Below the pieces are notes generated by a model. It did not search any database. It was given only the letters and a program-made list of their open reading frames with translations, and was not told the DNA's origin. Below, in pieces: positions 8,852-17,281 of a stretch of 64,000 nt of DNA (position 1 is the first letter of the stretch; each line of letters starts with the position of its first letter). The DNA is taken from NCBI GenBank assembly GCA_022710485.1, contig JAKLGU010000002.1:213616-277615 (forward strand). The letters are read 5' to 3'. The DNA is from Gemmatimonadota bacterium. GTDB taxonomy: Bacteria; Gemmatimonadota; Gemmatimonadetes; Gemmatimonadales; GWC2-71-9. Position numbers and translations under genes: made by a program.

Positions 8852-9161
8852 GGGAACTCCTTCGGACCGGGACAGCCGGCGTGCTGACACGGCGTAACGC
8901 TATGTCGCGTTAAGCCTTGCAGGCGCCAACGTACCACACCGGGACCGCGCCGTCAAGCCGAGACCTCCCGCGTGGGGTGATTCTGGCCATCATCCCCGTG
9001 AAAGGAGACATTAAGCAGCCAGTATCGCGCCACCATAAAGCCATTACGGCGGATTGTCCACGCTACGGTCCCGGAGGCGCTTTTCGGGCGCTTTGCGCGA
9101 CCCACTTTCGATCCATACATTGTTGGGAGGGGACGCCGGCTCGCCCCTGGAAGGACCGCCC

Positions 9162-9431
9162 ATGGGACGTCGGGGCATCAAGGAGTTCCGGGCGCCCGAG
9201 GCGCTCGCGCTGGTCGCGGCCGACCGTGACCGGAAGCCGTTGGTGTGCCCGTCCTGCGGCACCGCCACGATCAGCCGGACCCCCAGACGTCCACCGCCGG
9301 ACGCGCCGCTCGAGCTCGGGCGGATCGCGCTGCTCTGCTCCAAGTGCGGCCGCAGCGCCGCCTACCTGCCGCGCGCGCCCGACCCCTCCCGCTCGCCCGA
9401 GTCTCCGTACCACCCGCCCGGCGCGTCCTAG
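9162..9431 (+). CDS. small zinc-ribbon protein of unknown function
   Basis: 89 residues from ATG 9162, preceded by GGAAGGA. Two CxxC knuckles (VCPSCGTA and LCSKCGRS) about 33 residues apart would bind one zinc ion. The basic N-terminus (MGRRGIKEF) and Pro-rich C-terminus give no further clue. Upstream in-frame starts exist (9054) but lack a ribosome site. Its TAG stop and the stop of the convergent gene share the palindrome CTAG at 9428-9431. Confidence 0.65.
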   Translation: MGRRGIKEFRAPEALALVAADRDRKPLVCPSCGTATISRTPRRPPPDAPLELGRIALLCSKCGRSAAYLPRAPDPSRSPESPYHPPGAS

Positions 9432-9637
9432 GGAGCGACCACCCCGCGGTAGATGACGTAGGGGAGCAGGACGTAGAGGATGAGATCCCGCACCAGGTAG
9501 AACAGCACGAAGGCCGCCACGGCACGCCAGCCGAGGCGGCGGACTTCCGCCCAGCTCCTCGGAAAGCGCAGCCATCGCCGGAACCGCCCGGCCGGCGCGC
9601 TCCCGGCTACATCGGGCGGCTGAAGGTCCGTCCCCAT
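9428..9637 (-). CDS. small membrane protein downstream of lepB
   Basis: 69 residues from ATG 9637, which lies inside the 3' end of lepB (31-base overlap, different frame). The N-terminal half is soluble and basic (GRFRRWLRFPRSWAEVRR); the C-terminal half is a long hydrophobic stretch (AVAAFVLFYLVRDLILYVLL) with one or two membrane passes. No family is recognised. The overlap with lepB implies co-translation, and the convergent stop-stop overlap at its end argues against an extended frame. Confidence 0.6.
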   Translation of the reverse strand: MGTDLQPPDVAGSAPAGRFRRWLRFPRSWAEVRRLGWRAVAAFVLFYLVRDLILYVLLPYVIYRGVVAP

Positions 9638-10347
9638 CGGATGGCCGTCAGAAAGGGGACCGGTTTCCAGCTGTTGGCGTCGTAGCTGTAATAGATGAAC
9701 ATCGGGCGGCCCCGCACGTTCTTCCGCGGCAGGAATCCCCACATCCGGCTGTCGTGGGAGTTGTCCCGGCTGTCGCCCATCATGAAGTACGAATCGGGGG
9801 GCACGACGATCGGCCCCCAGTCCTGCAAGTCGGGGTTGTAGGTGGCGGTGTCGCGACCGACGAGGTGCTTGACCTGCCACTGGCGCATCACGAACCGCTG
9901 CTCCGGCCCCGCCATCGGCAGCGGGGAGGCGTGCACGACGTACGGCTCGTCGAGGCGCTCGCCGTTGCGGATCAGCTGCCCTCCCTCCATCGCCAGCGTG
10001 TCACCCGGCATCCCCACCATCCGCTTGACGACGTCGATCGGCTCCTCGACGGAGTCGAAGACGAGGATGTCGTTGCGCTGCGGCTCGCGGAACGCGGGGA
10101 GCCGCTTGTGCACCAGCGGAATCTCGGCGCCGTAGAGGGCCTTGTTGACGAAGAGGAAGTCACCGACGAGCAGGGTGTTTTCCATGCTGCCAGAGGGTAT
10201 GCGGAAGGCCTGCACGAGGAAGGTCCGCAGCACCAGCCACACCAGCAGCGCCACGGTGATGGACTTGATCCAGTCCCAGAGCCAGAGCACGAAGGAATGG
10301 TGGGCGGGGGGGGACTTCGGCTGGGCCATGAGCGGCGTCACATCCAC
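9607..10347 (-). CDS. lepB: signal peptidase I
   Basis: Up to 246 residues. It cleaves Sec/Tat signal peptides on the outer face of the inner membrane. Residues 28-46 are the single N-terminal anchor. The nucleophile motif PSGSMENTL gives Ser54, and VVKRMVGMPGD gives the general base Lys108, forming the Ser-Lys dyad. The C-terminal box GDSRDNSHDSRMWGFLP (box E) is intact. Start is uncertain: ATG 10347 or ATG 10329 (MAQPKSPP), neither with a clear ribosome site; a TAGCTT hexamer at 10367-10372 is a likely -10. The many secreted proteins in this window are its expected substrates. Confidence 0.95.
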   Translation of the reverse strand: MDVTPLMAQPKSPPAHHSFVLWLWDWIKSITVALLVWLVLRTFLVQAFRIPSGSMENTLLVGDFLFVNKALYGAEIPLVHKRLPAFREPQRNDILVFDSVEEPIDVVKRMVGMPGDTLAMEGGQLIRNGERLDEPYVVHASPLPMAGPEQRFVMRQWQVKHLVGRDTATYNPDLQDWGPIVVPPDSYFMMGDSRDNSHDSRMWGFLPRKNVRGRPMFIYYSYDANSWKPVPFLTAIRWGRTFSRPM

Positions 10348-10408
10348 GTGAAAGTGAGGGGACGGTAAGCTAACCCCCCGGGCCGGACCCGGTGAAGGCC
10401 CACGCGAC

Positions 10409-10447
10409 GCGGGGCACCGACGCCACCTACGCGCGCCGGTGCCCCGC
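10409..10447 (-). terminator. hairpin downstream of the PD40 gene
   Basis: Perfect 11-base arms (GCGGGGCACCG at 10409-10419 and CGGTGCCCCGC at 10437-10447) lie 20 bases after the stop of the gene ending at 10468. There is no clear T run on the minus strand, so efficiency is uncertain. Confidence 0.5.
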
Positions 10448-10467
10448 AGTTTCCCCGGGCTGCCCGA

Positions 10468-11589
10468 CTACTGGACCCAGTCGGCGATGAAGAGGTTGGT
10501 CTCCCCGCGGGTCTTGGCGTTCCGGTTGGAGGCCCACACCAGCTTCTTGCCGTCGGGGCTGAACATCGGGAACCCGTCAAAATCCGCGTCGAAGGTGACC
10601 TGCTCGAGGCCCGTGCCGTCCACGTTGACCAGGAAGAGGTCGAAGTTCCGCCCCTTCGGGTCGAGGTGGTTCGAGGTGAAGATGATCCGCTTGCCGTCGT
10701 GCGTGAAGAAGGGGGCGAAGTTGGCCCCGCCGATCCGCGTCACCTGGCGCGGCTCGCTGCCATCGGCGTTCGCCACCCAGATCTCCAGGGCGGCCGGCCG
10801 CACGAGCCGCTGGGCCAGCAACCCGCGATAGTCCGCGCTGTCCGTGGCGGTCACGGGATAGGAGGCGCGCCACACGATCTGCTTGCCGTTGGGCGAGTAG
10901 AAGGCGCCGCCGTCGTACCCGATCCGCGAGGTGATCCGCCGGACGTCGGAGCCGTCGATGTTCATGCTGTACAGGTCGATGTCGCCGTCGCGCGTGCTGG
11001 TGAAGATGATCCGCTTGCCGTCGGGCGACACGGTGGCCTCGGCGTTGTAGGCCTTGTCGTCGGTCAGCTTGGTGAGCTCGGAGCCGTCGCTGCGGGCGGC
11101 GTAGATCTCGAAGTGCCCGAGCGGCCAGACGTAGCCTTTCGACATGTCGGGGCGCACCGGGCAGGCGGCGTCGTGCTCGAAGGTGCTGCTGTAGAGGATG
11201 CGCTTGTCGTTGTCGTAGAAGTACCCGCAGGTGGTGCGGCCCAGCCCGTTCGACACGCGGTGGACCCCCGACCCGTCGATGTTCATGATGTATTCCTGGT
11301 CGCACCCGGCGGTCAGGTCTTCCTGGCGCTGGAAGATCAGCTGCCGGCCCGACCGCGAGAAATACGCCTCCGCGTTGTTGCCGCCGTGCGTGAGCTGCTG
11401 GACGTTCCGAAAGTGCGTCTCGCCGGGCAGCGCGGCGACGGGCATGGCGGGGGTGGCCACGACCGCGACGGTGCCGCGGCAGGCGAGGAGCGGGGCGGCG
11501 GCGATGACGAGCGCCAACGATGCGGTACGAATGGGAATCTCCGGGTTCTTGGGCCCACCAGAGTACGGACGCCGCAGGGGCACGGGCAA
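10468..11589 (-). CDS. TolB/PD40-type beta-propeller lipoprotein
   Basis: About 373 residues. A lipoprotein signal ends in LVIAAAPLLAC. The rest is a six-bladed propeller of PD40 (WD40-like) repeats, for example ATVSPDGKRIIFTSTRDG, AFYSPNGKQIVWRAS, PFFTHDGKRIIFTSN and PMFSPDGKKLVWASN, each followed by an LYSMNIDGSD-type strand. TolB-like propellers in this form are periplasmic scaffold or sensing proteins; no peptidase domain is attached. The start is unclear: TTG 11589 and GTG 11583 are both poor, and a rare ATT codon after GGAG near 11537 would put the signal peptide at the exact N-terminus. Confidence 0.8.
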   Translation of the reverse strand: MPVPLRRPYSGGPKNPEIPIRTASLALVIAAAPLLACRGTVAVVATPAMPVAALPGETHFRNVQQLTHGGNNAEAYFSRSGRQLIFQRQEDLTAGCDQEYIMNIDGSGVHRVSNGLGRTTCGYFYDNDKRILYSSTFEHDAACPVRPDMSKGYVWPLGHFEIYAARSDGSELTKLTDDKAYNAEATVSPDGKRIIFTSTRDGDIDLYSMNIDGSDVRRITSRIGYDGGAFYSPNGKQIVWRASYPVTATDSADYRGLLAQRLVRPAALEIWVANADGSEPRQVTRIGGANFAPFFTHDGKRIIFTSNHLDPKGRNFDLFLVNVDGTGLEQVTFDADFDGFPMFSPDGKKLVWASNRNAKTRGETNLFIADWVQ

Positions 11590-11614
11590 TCCGTAGGAAT
11601 ACGGACTCGCGGCG

Positions 11615-12091
11615 TCAGCCGGCCAGGGCCGCCAGCACTTCGGCGGCGTGCCCGCGCGGCTTCACCTTGTCGAACACCCGCGCGATTTTTCCGCGCGCGT
11701 CTATGATGTACGTCTTGCGGAGCACCCCGAAGTACTTCCGCCCGTACATGCTTTTCTCGCCCCAGGCGCCGTACGCCTCGGCCACGGCGTGGTCCTCGTC
11801 GGCCAGCAGCGTGAATGGAAGCTCATACTTCTTTTTGAATTTCTGGTGACTGGCGACGCCGTCCGGCGACACGCCGAGCACCACGGCGCCGGCCGCCTGC
11901 ACCGCGCGCCAACTGTCGCGGAACCCGCAGGCCTCGGTCGTGCAGCCGCTGGTGTCGTCCTTCGGGTAGAAGTACAGCACCACGGGACGACCGGCGAAAT
12001 CCTTCAGCGCCACAGGCGCGCCCGCGTCCGAGGACAGCCGGAACGCAGGCGCCTTCGCGCCGGGCCCGAGGGCGGCTGGCGCGGCCGCCAT
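11615..12091 (-). CDS. bcp: thioredoxin-dependent thiol peroxidase (peroxiredoxin BCP/PrxQ)
   Basis: 158 residues, usual for BCP. It reduces hydrogen and organic peroxides using thioredoxin. The peroxidatic motif YPKDDTSGCTTEACGFRD gives Cys50 and a resolving Cys55, the atypical 2-Cys arrangement with a 4-residue spacing. VLGVSPDGVASHQKF and the FTLLADEDHAVAEAYGAWG segment follow as expected. ATG 12091 shares one base with the stop of the preceding methyltransferase gene (TGATG), indicating coupled translation at the end of the efflux operon. The longer frame upstream is a shadow of the methyltransferase. Confidence 0.93.
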   Translation of the reverse strand: MAAAPAALGPGAKAPAFRLSSDAGAPVALKDFAGRPVVLYFYPKDDTSGCTTEACGFRDSWRAVQAAGAVVLGVSPDGVASHQKFKKKYELPFTLLADEDHAVAEAYGAWGEKSMYGRKYFGVLRKTYIIDARGKIARVFDKVKPRGHAAEVLAALAG

Positions 12092-12957
12092 CAGGCCGCG
12101 AGCCGGTACAGCGTGCGACGATAGCTCTTGTGCAGGCGGAAGTGCTCGCCGGTGCGCTTGCCGGTGAAGTGCTTCTGCTCGAGCTTGGCGATCTTCTTCC
12201 GCCACTTCCACTGCACGAACTTCATCAGCGTCGGGTGCGACGCCTCGAACTTCGCGCGGAGGAGGGCGTACGCCGGCATGATGGCCTGCTGGTACGCGAG
12301 GTTCAGCAGGTCGAAGGTCGGCGCGATCTGCGCCGTCATGTCGGTGTCCTTCAGCATCGTGAAGCGCGAGGCCGCCATCATGGCCTGGTAGCGCCGGATG
12401 TCCTGGCCCCCGCCGATGGGGCTCTTGGTGTCCGAGGGGACCTTGAAGATGTCCGAGATGAGGATGTACCCGCCGGGGTTGAGCATCGCCTCGGCTTTGG
12501 CCAGCGCGACCTCGGCCTTCATGAAGAGAAAGCTTTCGCTGAAGAGGATCAGGTCGAACTTACGGTCCAGTTCGAACTCCTCGAACTTCGACAGGTACAC
12601 CTTCGCACGATTCCCCACGGCGGCCTGCGCCTCGTCGTTCAGCCAGGCGTTGGGCGACAGGCAGACCACCTCGTAGCCGCGGTCGAGCAGCTTGCGCGCG
12701 GTGTTGCCCGCGCCGCAGCCGACGTCGAGGATGGACTTCACCCCCGCGGGAATGTCGTTCATCAGCTCGTCGGTGTAGCGCGCCTGGGCCACCGGGAGGT
12801 TGGCGGGGATGAGCGGGAGATCGTCGGTCCAGTAGCCGTAGTGCAGGTCACGCATGCCGAGCGCGAACCGGCCGAGGACGAGCCCCAGGGCCAGCCCGAA
12901 TTCGGGCGACTTCAGCGCCGGAGCGCGCGGGACGAGCGAGTGCGGTGCGTCGGTCAT
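12091..12957 (-). CDS. SAM-dependent class I methyltransferase
   Basis: 288 residues. Motif I is clear (ILDVGCGAGNTARKLL, about residues 76-91), followed by VVCLSPNAWLNDEA (motif II region) and FDLILFSESFLFM, with a loop GGYILISDIF. It resembles the cyclopropane-fatty-acid/C-methyltransferase branch in its extended C-terminal helical cap (YRRTLYRLAA), but the substrate is not predictable. It lies between a metallopeptidase gene (9-base gap) and bcp in a run headed by an RND pump, so lipid or small-molecule methylation linked to envelope stress is conceivable but unproven. Confidence 0.8.
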   Translation of the reverse strand: MTDAPHSLVPRAPALKSPEFGLALGLVLGRFALGMRDLHYGYWTDDLPLIPANLPVAQARYTDELMNDIPAGVKSILDVGCGAGNTARKLLDRGYEVVCLSPNAWLNDEAQAAVGNRAKVYLSKFEEFELDRKFDLILFSESFLFMKAEVALAKAEAMLNPGGYILISDIFKVPSDTKSPIGGGQDIRRYQAMMAASRFTMLKDTDMTAQIAPTFDLLNLAYQQAIMPAYALLRAKFEASHPTLMKFVQWKWRKKIAKLEQKHFTGKRTGEHFRLHKSYRRTLYRLAA

Positions 12958-12966
12958 GATCGAAGG

Positions 12967-14922
12967 CTACCTGTCGTCCGGGGGGTCGGCCGGTACGCGG
13001 ATGCGCACGCTGGTGACGTCGCCGACCCCGTCCTCGACGGTAAAAATAGTCTCGGGGACCAGCCGCCGCTGGCCGCGCACCGGAATCACCACCGCCGGAA
13101 CGGCGGCGCCGCGCCACCCGGGAACGGCGTCGGCCACCCGCGCCGGCGCGTCGGCGTGCGCGAGGACCAGCGACCGGGCGGCGTCGGCCGAACCCGTGGC
13201 CTCCGCGAGCGCGCGCAGCATCCGGAGGCCCAGCGCGTGCGGGTCGGAAGCGTTCTCGGCGGCGAGCACCGTCAGCTTCTGCGCGTCGCCGAACCCCACG
13301 ATCGGCGCGCGCTCCAGCACCGGGAGCAACAGCCGTTCCGTCATCCACTCGGCCAGCCCCTCGGCCAGGAAAAGGTCCGACCTCACGACCTTCAGCCCCG
13401 TCCCCGCGTCCCGCAGCGTCCCATCGACCGGCAGCGTCAGCCGGTGCCGCTCCATCATCAGGTGCTGCCACTCGTGCAGCGCCGTCGCGACGGCGAAGAG
13501 CGGCGGGGTGCCAGGGTCCTCGATGATCTCGTCCTTCGATTCGAGGAATCCTGCCGGGCTCCCGGCCGCCTCGTCGGCGACGCTCGCCAGGATCCACGGG
13601 CCGGCGGCTTCCAGCGTCGCGTTGGGGCCGAGGTCGAGCTTCAGCCGCCGGAGGACGTCCAAGAGCGCCCCCGTGCCGCGCCTCCGCACCCACTCCTCCG
13701 CCGTCCAGTTCTCGGCGATCACGACGCGGCCGGCCGCCTCGCCGGGGATCCCGACGCGCGGCACCGCCTCGGGTATCCCGAAGTAGCGGGGACGGATCGG
13801 GGGCACGGGGAGGTCGGGCATCCCCCAGGCGGTGCGCATGAGCCCCGCCGGAGAGGTGAGCCGGCCGTCCACCCGGACCCAATTGGCTGAGAGGAGGAAC
13901 GACACGGCCTGGCCCTGCCACGACGCGGCGTCGCGGTAGCCGTCCACCACCGCCTCGGCCATCTGCGCCGAGGGCGGTCCACCCCGGAAGAGCCGCTCGC
14001 GCGCGGCCTGGTATGCGACGCTGTCGCGCGCGCGCAGGACCGCGAGGTGGTACAGGGCCAGGGGCAGGACGGAGGCCGATGGTGGGACAGTCGCGGAAAG
14101 CAGCCCGGCCGCCGCCAGCGCGGGGCGGGTGTCCTCCCAGGTGAGGCTCCGGAAGCGACGCCGCGCGCCGTCGAGGGCCGCCGCGTGCAAGTCGACCAGC
14201 CACTCGCCGCGGGGCCGGAAGAGGGCGTCGAACCGCTGCTGCTCGGCGGCTGGGAGGTCGGCACGGATGGCGGTCAGCGTGCGCACCATGGCCGCGACCA
14301 TTTCGTCCCGGCGCGCCAGCCCGAGCGACGGCAGGAAGCCGAAATCGCGGACGGAATCGGCGGGAATCGGGGCGAGCCCGGCGGCGAGCGCGAGCGCGTC
14401 CGCCCGCCCGCCGGGCCCGGGTTCGCGATTGGCCGCCTCCACCCAGGCGCCCGGAAGCCGGAGGTCGGTCGTGTCACGGCCCAGCATGAGTTGCACCGCA
14501 CGGAACCGGGGCAGCGCGGCGTAAAACTCCGCATCGTCGGGCAGTCGCTCCGCGCTCCACTGCCAGCCCCGCCCATGGCCGCTCGTGGCCTGGCCGGCGA
14601 GGGTGGCGCCGACGAGCCGTCCCGTGAAGCTCATCGGTTCCGGCGTGTCCACGGCGAATTCCACAACACCGCCCGTGGCGGTGCCGCCTGCCCGAAGGGC
14701 CGCCGGGGGACCGTCACTCGATTCGAGGGCCAGCGTTCCGGTCAGCGCGCCGCCGCGCACCACGAGGCGGAGGTCGCCGCGCAGCATCGTGGCGCCGCTC
14801 GTGAGCCGGATGTGCCAGCGGCCGGCGACCGACGCCTGGGCGGCGAGGGTCCCGGCCGCGAAGCCGAGCAGGACGACGAGCGACGTGATGGCCCGGCGGA
14901 TCCTCCGCGGGACCTGGCTCAG
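12967..14922 (-). CDS. secreted gluzincin-like metallopeptidase (HEWQH)
   Basis: 651 residues if started at CTG 14922, which overlaps the stop of the adaptor gene (CTGA) and has GGAGAGGG just upstream. This start adds a signal peptide (TSLVVLLGFAAGTLAAQA) that the first ATG (14787) would miss; the CTG start is inference. The N-terminal 90 residues look like a beta-sandwich; the C-terminal part holds ATALHEWQHLMMERH with HEWQH at 483-487 and AEGLAEWMTERL downstream, which supplies a plausible third zinc ligand Glu as in gluzincins. It would act in the periplasm. It is part of the efflux operon; whether it processes pump components or peptides exported by them is unknown. Confidence 0.75.
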   Translation of the reverse strand: MSQVPRRIRRAITSLVVLLGFAAGTLAAQASVAGRWHIRLTSGATMLRGDLRLVVRGGALTGTLALESSDGPPAALRAGGTATGGVVEFAVDTPEPMSFTGRLVGATLAGQATSGHGRGWQWSAERLPDDAEFYAALPRFRAVQLMLGRDTTDLRLPGAWVEAANREPGPGGRADALALAAGLAPIPADSVRDFGFLPSLGLARRDEMVAAMVRTLTAIRADLPAAEQQRFDALFRPRGEWLVDLHAAALDGARRRFRSLTWEDTRPALAAAGLLSATVPPSASVLPLALYHLAVLRARDSVAYQAARERLFRGGPPSAQMAEAVVDGYRDAASWQGQAVSFLLSANWVRVDGRLTSPAGLMRTAWGMPDLPVPPIRPRYFGIPEAVPRVGIPGEAAGRVVIAENWTAEEWVRRRGTGALLDVLRRLKLDLGPNATLEAAGPWILASVADEAAGSPAGFLESKDEIIEDPGTPPLFAVATALHEWQHLMMERHRLTLPVDGTLRDAGTGLKVVRSDLFLAEGLAEWMTERLLLPVLERAPIVGFGDAQKLTVLAAENASDPHALGLRMLRALAEATGSADAARSLVLAHADAPARVADAVPGWRGAAVPAVVIPVRGQRRLVPETIFTVEDGVGDVTSVRIRVPADPPDDR

Positions 14923-16004
14923 GAACCCTCTCCGGGGGCCGGCGCGGCGGGCTGCTCGGTCGGCTTGACCATGACCGGCATGCCGTCCTGCAGGCGCTCC
15001 TGTCCGCCGACGACGACGGTGTCACCGGCGTCGAGCCCGCTGCGAATCTCGGTCGTGCCCGGCGTGCGAATACCGAGTCCCACCTGGCGCCGCGACGCCT
15101 TGCCGTCCTGCACCACGAACACGAAGTTCGCGCCCTGGATCGGGACGATGGCCTCTTCCGGCACCACGACCGCGTTGGGACGAACCTCCGCCGCGAGACG
15201 CAGGTCCACGTACATCCCCGCCTGCAGGGTCCGCTTCGGGTTCGGCACCAGCGCCTTGACGGTGATGGTGCGCCCCGGCAGCTGGACGACCGGATCCACG
15301 AAGTCCACCGTGCCGATGAACTCCTGGCCGGGGAGGGCAGCGACCCGGAACGCCACCTGCTGGCCGCGCCGGAGCCGCTCGGCGTACCGCTCCGGCACCT
15401 GAAAGGCGGCGCGTTCCGGGTTGACCGTCTGCAGGCTGACCAGTTCGGTCGAGGAGGTCACGTAGTCGCCGAGGCTGACCAAGCGCTGGCCGGTGACGCC
15501 GCCGAAGGGGGCGCGCACCGTGGTGCGAGCCAGCCGGAGCTCGAGCAGGTCGAGCTGCGCCTGGGTGCTGCGGGCCGTCGCCTCGGCCCGCTCGAGGTCG
15601 GCCTGCGAGGAGGCCTTGTCGGCGATCAGCTGCCGGGTGCGCACCAGCGCCTGGGCCGCGAGGTCGCGATCGGCCTCGGCGCGCGCCACCTGCGCCTTCA
15701 GCTCCGCGTCGTCCACCTTGAAGAGGGCGGTGCCCTGCGCCACCTCGTCGCCTTCGCGGAAGAGGATGCCGGTGATGCGGCCGTCCACCTCGGGGCGAAG
15801 GCGGATCGACTGGACCGCCTCGATTTCACCGGTGGCGGCGATGGCGTCGACCACGGTGTCGACCCGGGCGACCGCGGCTTCCACGAGCATCGCCGGCGGT
15901 CCGCCGCCGGCACCGGGGCCGCCGGCGCCGGCGCCGGCGGGAGCGTCACCCTTGGAACAGGCGGCGGCGAATACGAGCAGAAACAGGGTCGGGTGTCGGG
16001 TCAC
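14919..16004 (-). CDS. RND efflux periplasmic adaptor (HlyD/MFP family) lipoprotein
   Basis: 361 residues. The lipobox is LLVFAAACSKG. Barrel-sandwich segments (IAATGEIEAVQSIRLRPEVD, ITGILFREGDEVAQGTALF) flank an alpha-helical hairpin (LKAQVARAEADRDLAAQAL to ARTTVRAPFGGVTGQRLVSLG), followed by beta-barrel and membrane-proximal domains. It bridges the RND pump to TolC. Its start overlaps the stop of the TolC gene by 4 bases and its stop overlaps the likely CTG start of the peptidase gene, so it is mid-operon. A Gly/Pro-rich linker (GAGAGGPGAGGGPP) follows the lipid anchor. Confidence 0.93.
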   Translation of the reverse strand: MTRHPTLFLLVFAAACSKGDAPAGAGAGGPGAGGGPPAMLVEAAVARVDTVVDAIAATGEIEAVQSIRLRPEVDGRITGILFREGDEVAQGTALFKVDDAELKAQVARAEADRDLAAQALVRTRQLIADKASSQADLERAEATARSTQAQLDLLELRLARTTVRAPFGGVTGQRLVSLGDYVTSSTELVSLQTVNPERAAFQVPERYAERLRRGQQVAFRVAALPGQEFIGTVDFVDPVVQLPGRTITVKALVPNPKRTLQAGMYVDLRLAAEVRPNAVVVPEEAIVPIQGANFVFVVQDGKASRRQVGLGIRTPGTTEIRSGLDAGDTVVVGGQERLQDGMPVMVKPTEQPAAPAPGEGS

Positions 16005-17281
16005 TGGGCGCTCTCACTGGGGAATAGTCGGCGGCCGAGGATCACTTCGAGCCCGGCCAGCGCAAGCTTGGTGGAGTAGCGGGCCTGGACGAGGCCGGCT
16101 TCTGCGTCGGCCAGGTCCACCTGGCCGTTGAGGAACTCGATGATGTCCACGGCGCCGGCGCGGTACCGGGTGTCCTGCACGCGGTAGTTCTCCCGCGCCA
16201 CGATGACCGCTTCCGCGGCCAGCACGGCCGCCTCGGCGGCGGTCAGGTACGCGGCATAGCTTCGGGTCACGTCGGCCAGGGCGCCGCGCTGCAGGTCGTC
16301 GCGGACCGCGACGGCCACCTCGTTGGCCGCCTTGGCCCGGGCCAGCGCGATCTCCCGCACGCCGTTGTTCCAGATCGGGAGTGTGATGGTGAGGGAGCCC
16401 GACGTACGATCGGCGGCGGTAGGCCAGAACTTGTCGTCGTACGCGGCGACGGTGCCCGACAGCGTGACCCAGGGCAGGTAGAACGCCTTCCGCGCGCGGA
16501 CAGTGGCAGCGGTTGCGCGAGCCTGCGCTTCGGCCACGCGGATTTCGGGCCCCTGCGAGAGCGCAATCTGGACCGCCTGCTCGAGCGTGATCGGGAGCGC
16601 CGGCGCCGGGGTCGTGTCGGCCCCGGCCGCGTCCACCGCCACCGACCGGCCGACCCGGCGGCCCAATTCGGCGCGCGCCACGTCGAGCCCCGCCACCTCC
16701 CGGAGGAGGTCCACCTTGGCACGGGTCAATTCGAGCAGGACCTGGAGCGAGTCGGTCTGGACGGCGGCACCGGAGAGTACCCGCGCCCGCGAGGTCTGGA
16801 GCTGGGACTCGGCCCGCTCCAGGCGACGCTGCGCGACCGCGACCAACCCCTTCCGGGCCAGCACGTCGTAGAACGTGGCTTCGGTCTGGGCCGCCGCCAG
16901 GAAGCCGGCCCCGGCCTCGTTGGCCACCGCGCCCTGCAGCTCCGCCGTGGCGCGCTGGTAGTCGGCGATCTTCCAGCCGCCGGTGAAGAGCTCGTACCGT
17001 GCGTCGAGGCGCGCCGTCACGATGGTGTTCGACAGGCTGTTGGTGCCGAAGTTGAACGACGGCGTCGTGGAGCCGGTGAAGTCGGTCGAGGCGGTGAAGG
17101 ACGGCAGCACGAACACCAGCATGGCCGCCCGGCGCACCCAGGTGGCCTCCGCCACGAAGCCGGCGGCCTGCACGTAGTTCGGGTCGAACCGCGTGGCCTC
17201 GGTGAGCGCCTCGGCCAGGGTGACCTGCGGGAGCGTGTCCGCCGGAGCTCCCTGGAGCGCCAGGAGCAGGGGGAGGATCAT
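16001..17281 (-). CDS. TolC-family outer-membrane efflux protein
   Basis: 426 residues with an N-terminal signal ([14 protein letters not shown]). It has the two internally repeated halves typical of TolC (each an alpha-helical barrel section plus beta strands): PQVTLAEALTEATRFDPNY opens half 1 and ALPITLEQAVQIALSQGPEIRVAEAQ opens half 2. It forms the outer-membrane duct of the tripartite pump. Overlaps of 4 bases with the pump gene upstream and the adaptor gene downstream show a tightly coupled operon. Confidence 0.92.
   Translation of the reverse strand: MILPLLLALQGAPADTLPQVTLAEALTEATRFDPNYVQAAGFVAEATWVRRAAMLVFVLPSFTASTDFTGSTTPSFNFGTNSLSNTIVTARLDARYELFTGGWKIADYQRATAELQGAVANEAGAGFLAAAQTEATFYDVLARKGLVAVAQRRLERAESQLQTSRARVLSGAAVQTDSLQVLLELTRAKVDLLREVAGLDVARAELGRRVGRSVAVDAAGADTTPAPALPITLEQAVQIALSQGPEIRVAEAQARATAATVRARKAFYLPWVTLSGTVAAYDDKFWPTAADRTSGSLTITLPIWNNGVREIALARAKAANEVAVAVRDDLQRGALADVTRSYAAYLTAAEAAVLAAEAVIVARENYRVQDTRYRAGAVDIIEFLNGQVDLADAEAGLVQARYSTKLALAGLEVILGRRLFPSESAQ

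Noticed and set aside
9054..9161. Upstream extension of the zinc-ribbon gene
   Set aside because: The extra residues lack similarity and a ribosome site, while GGAAGGA lies directly before ATG 9162.
10468..11589. Prolyl oligopeptidase or DPP-IV enzyme
   Set aside because: PD40 propeller repeats are present but the protein ends without an alpha/beta-hydrolase domain or catalytic triad.
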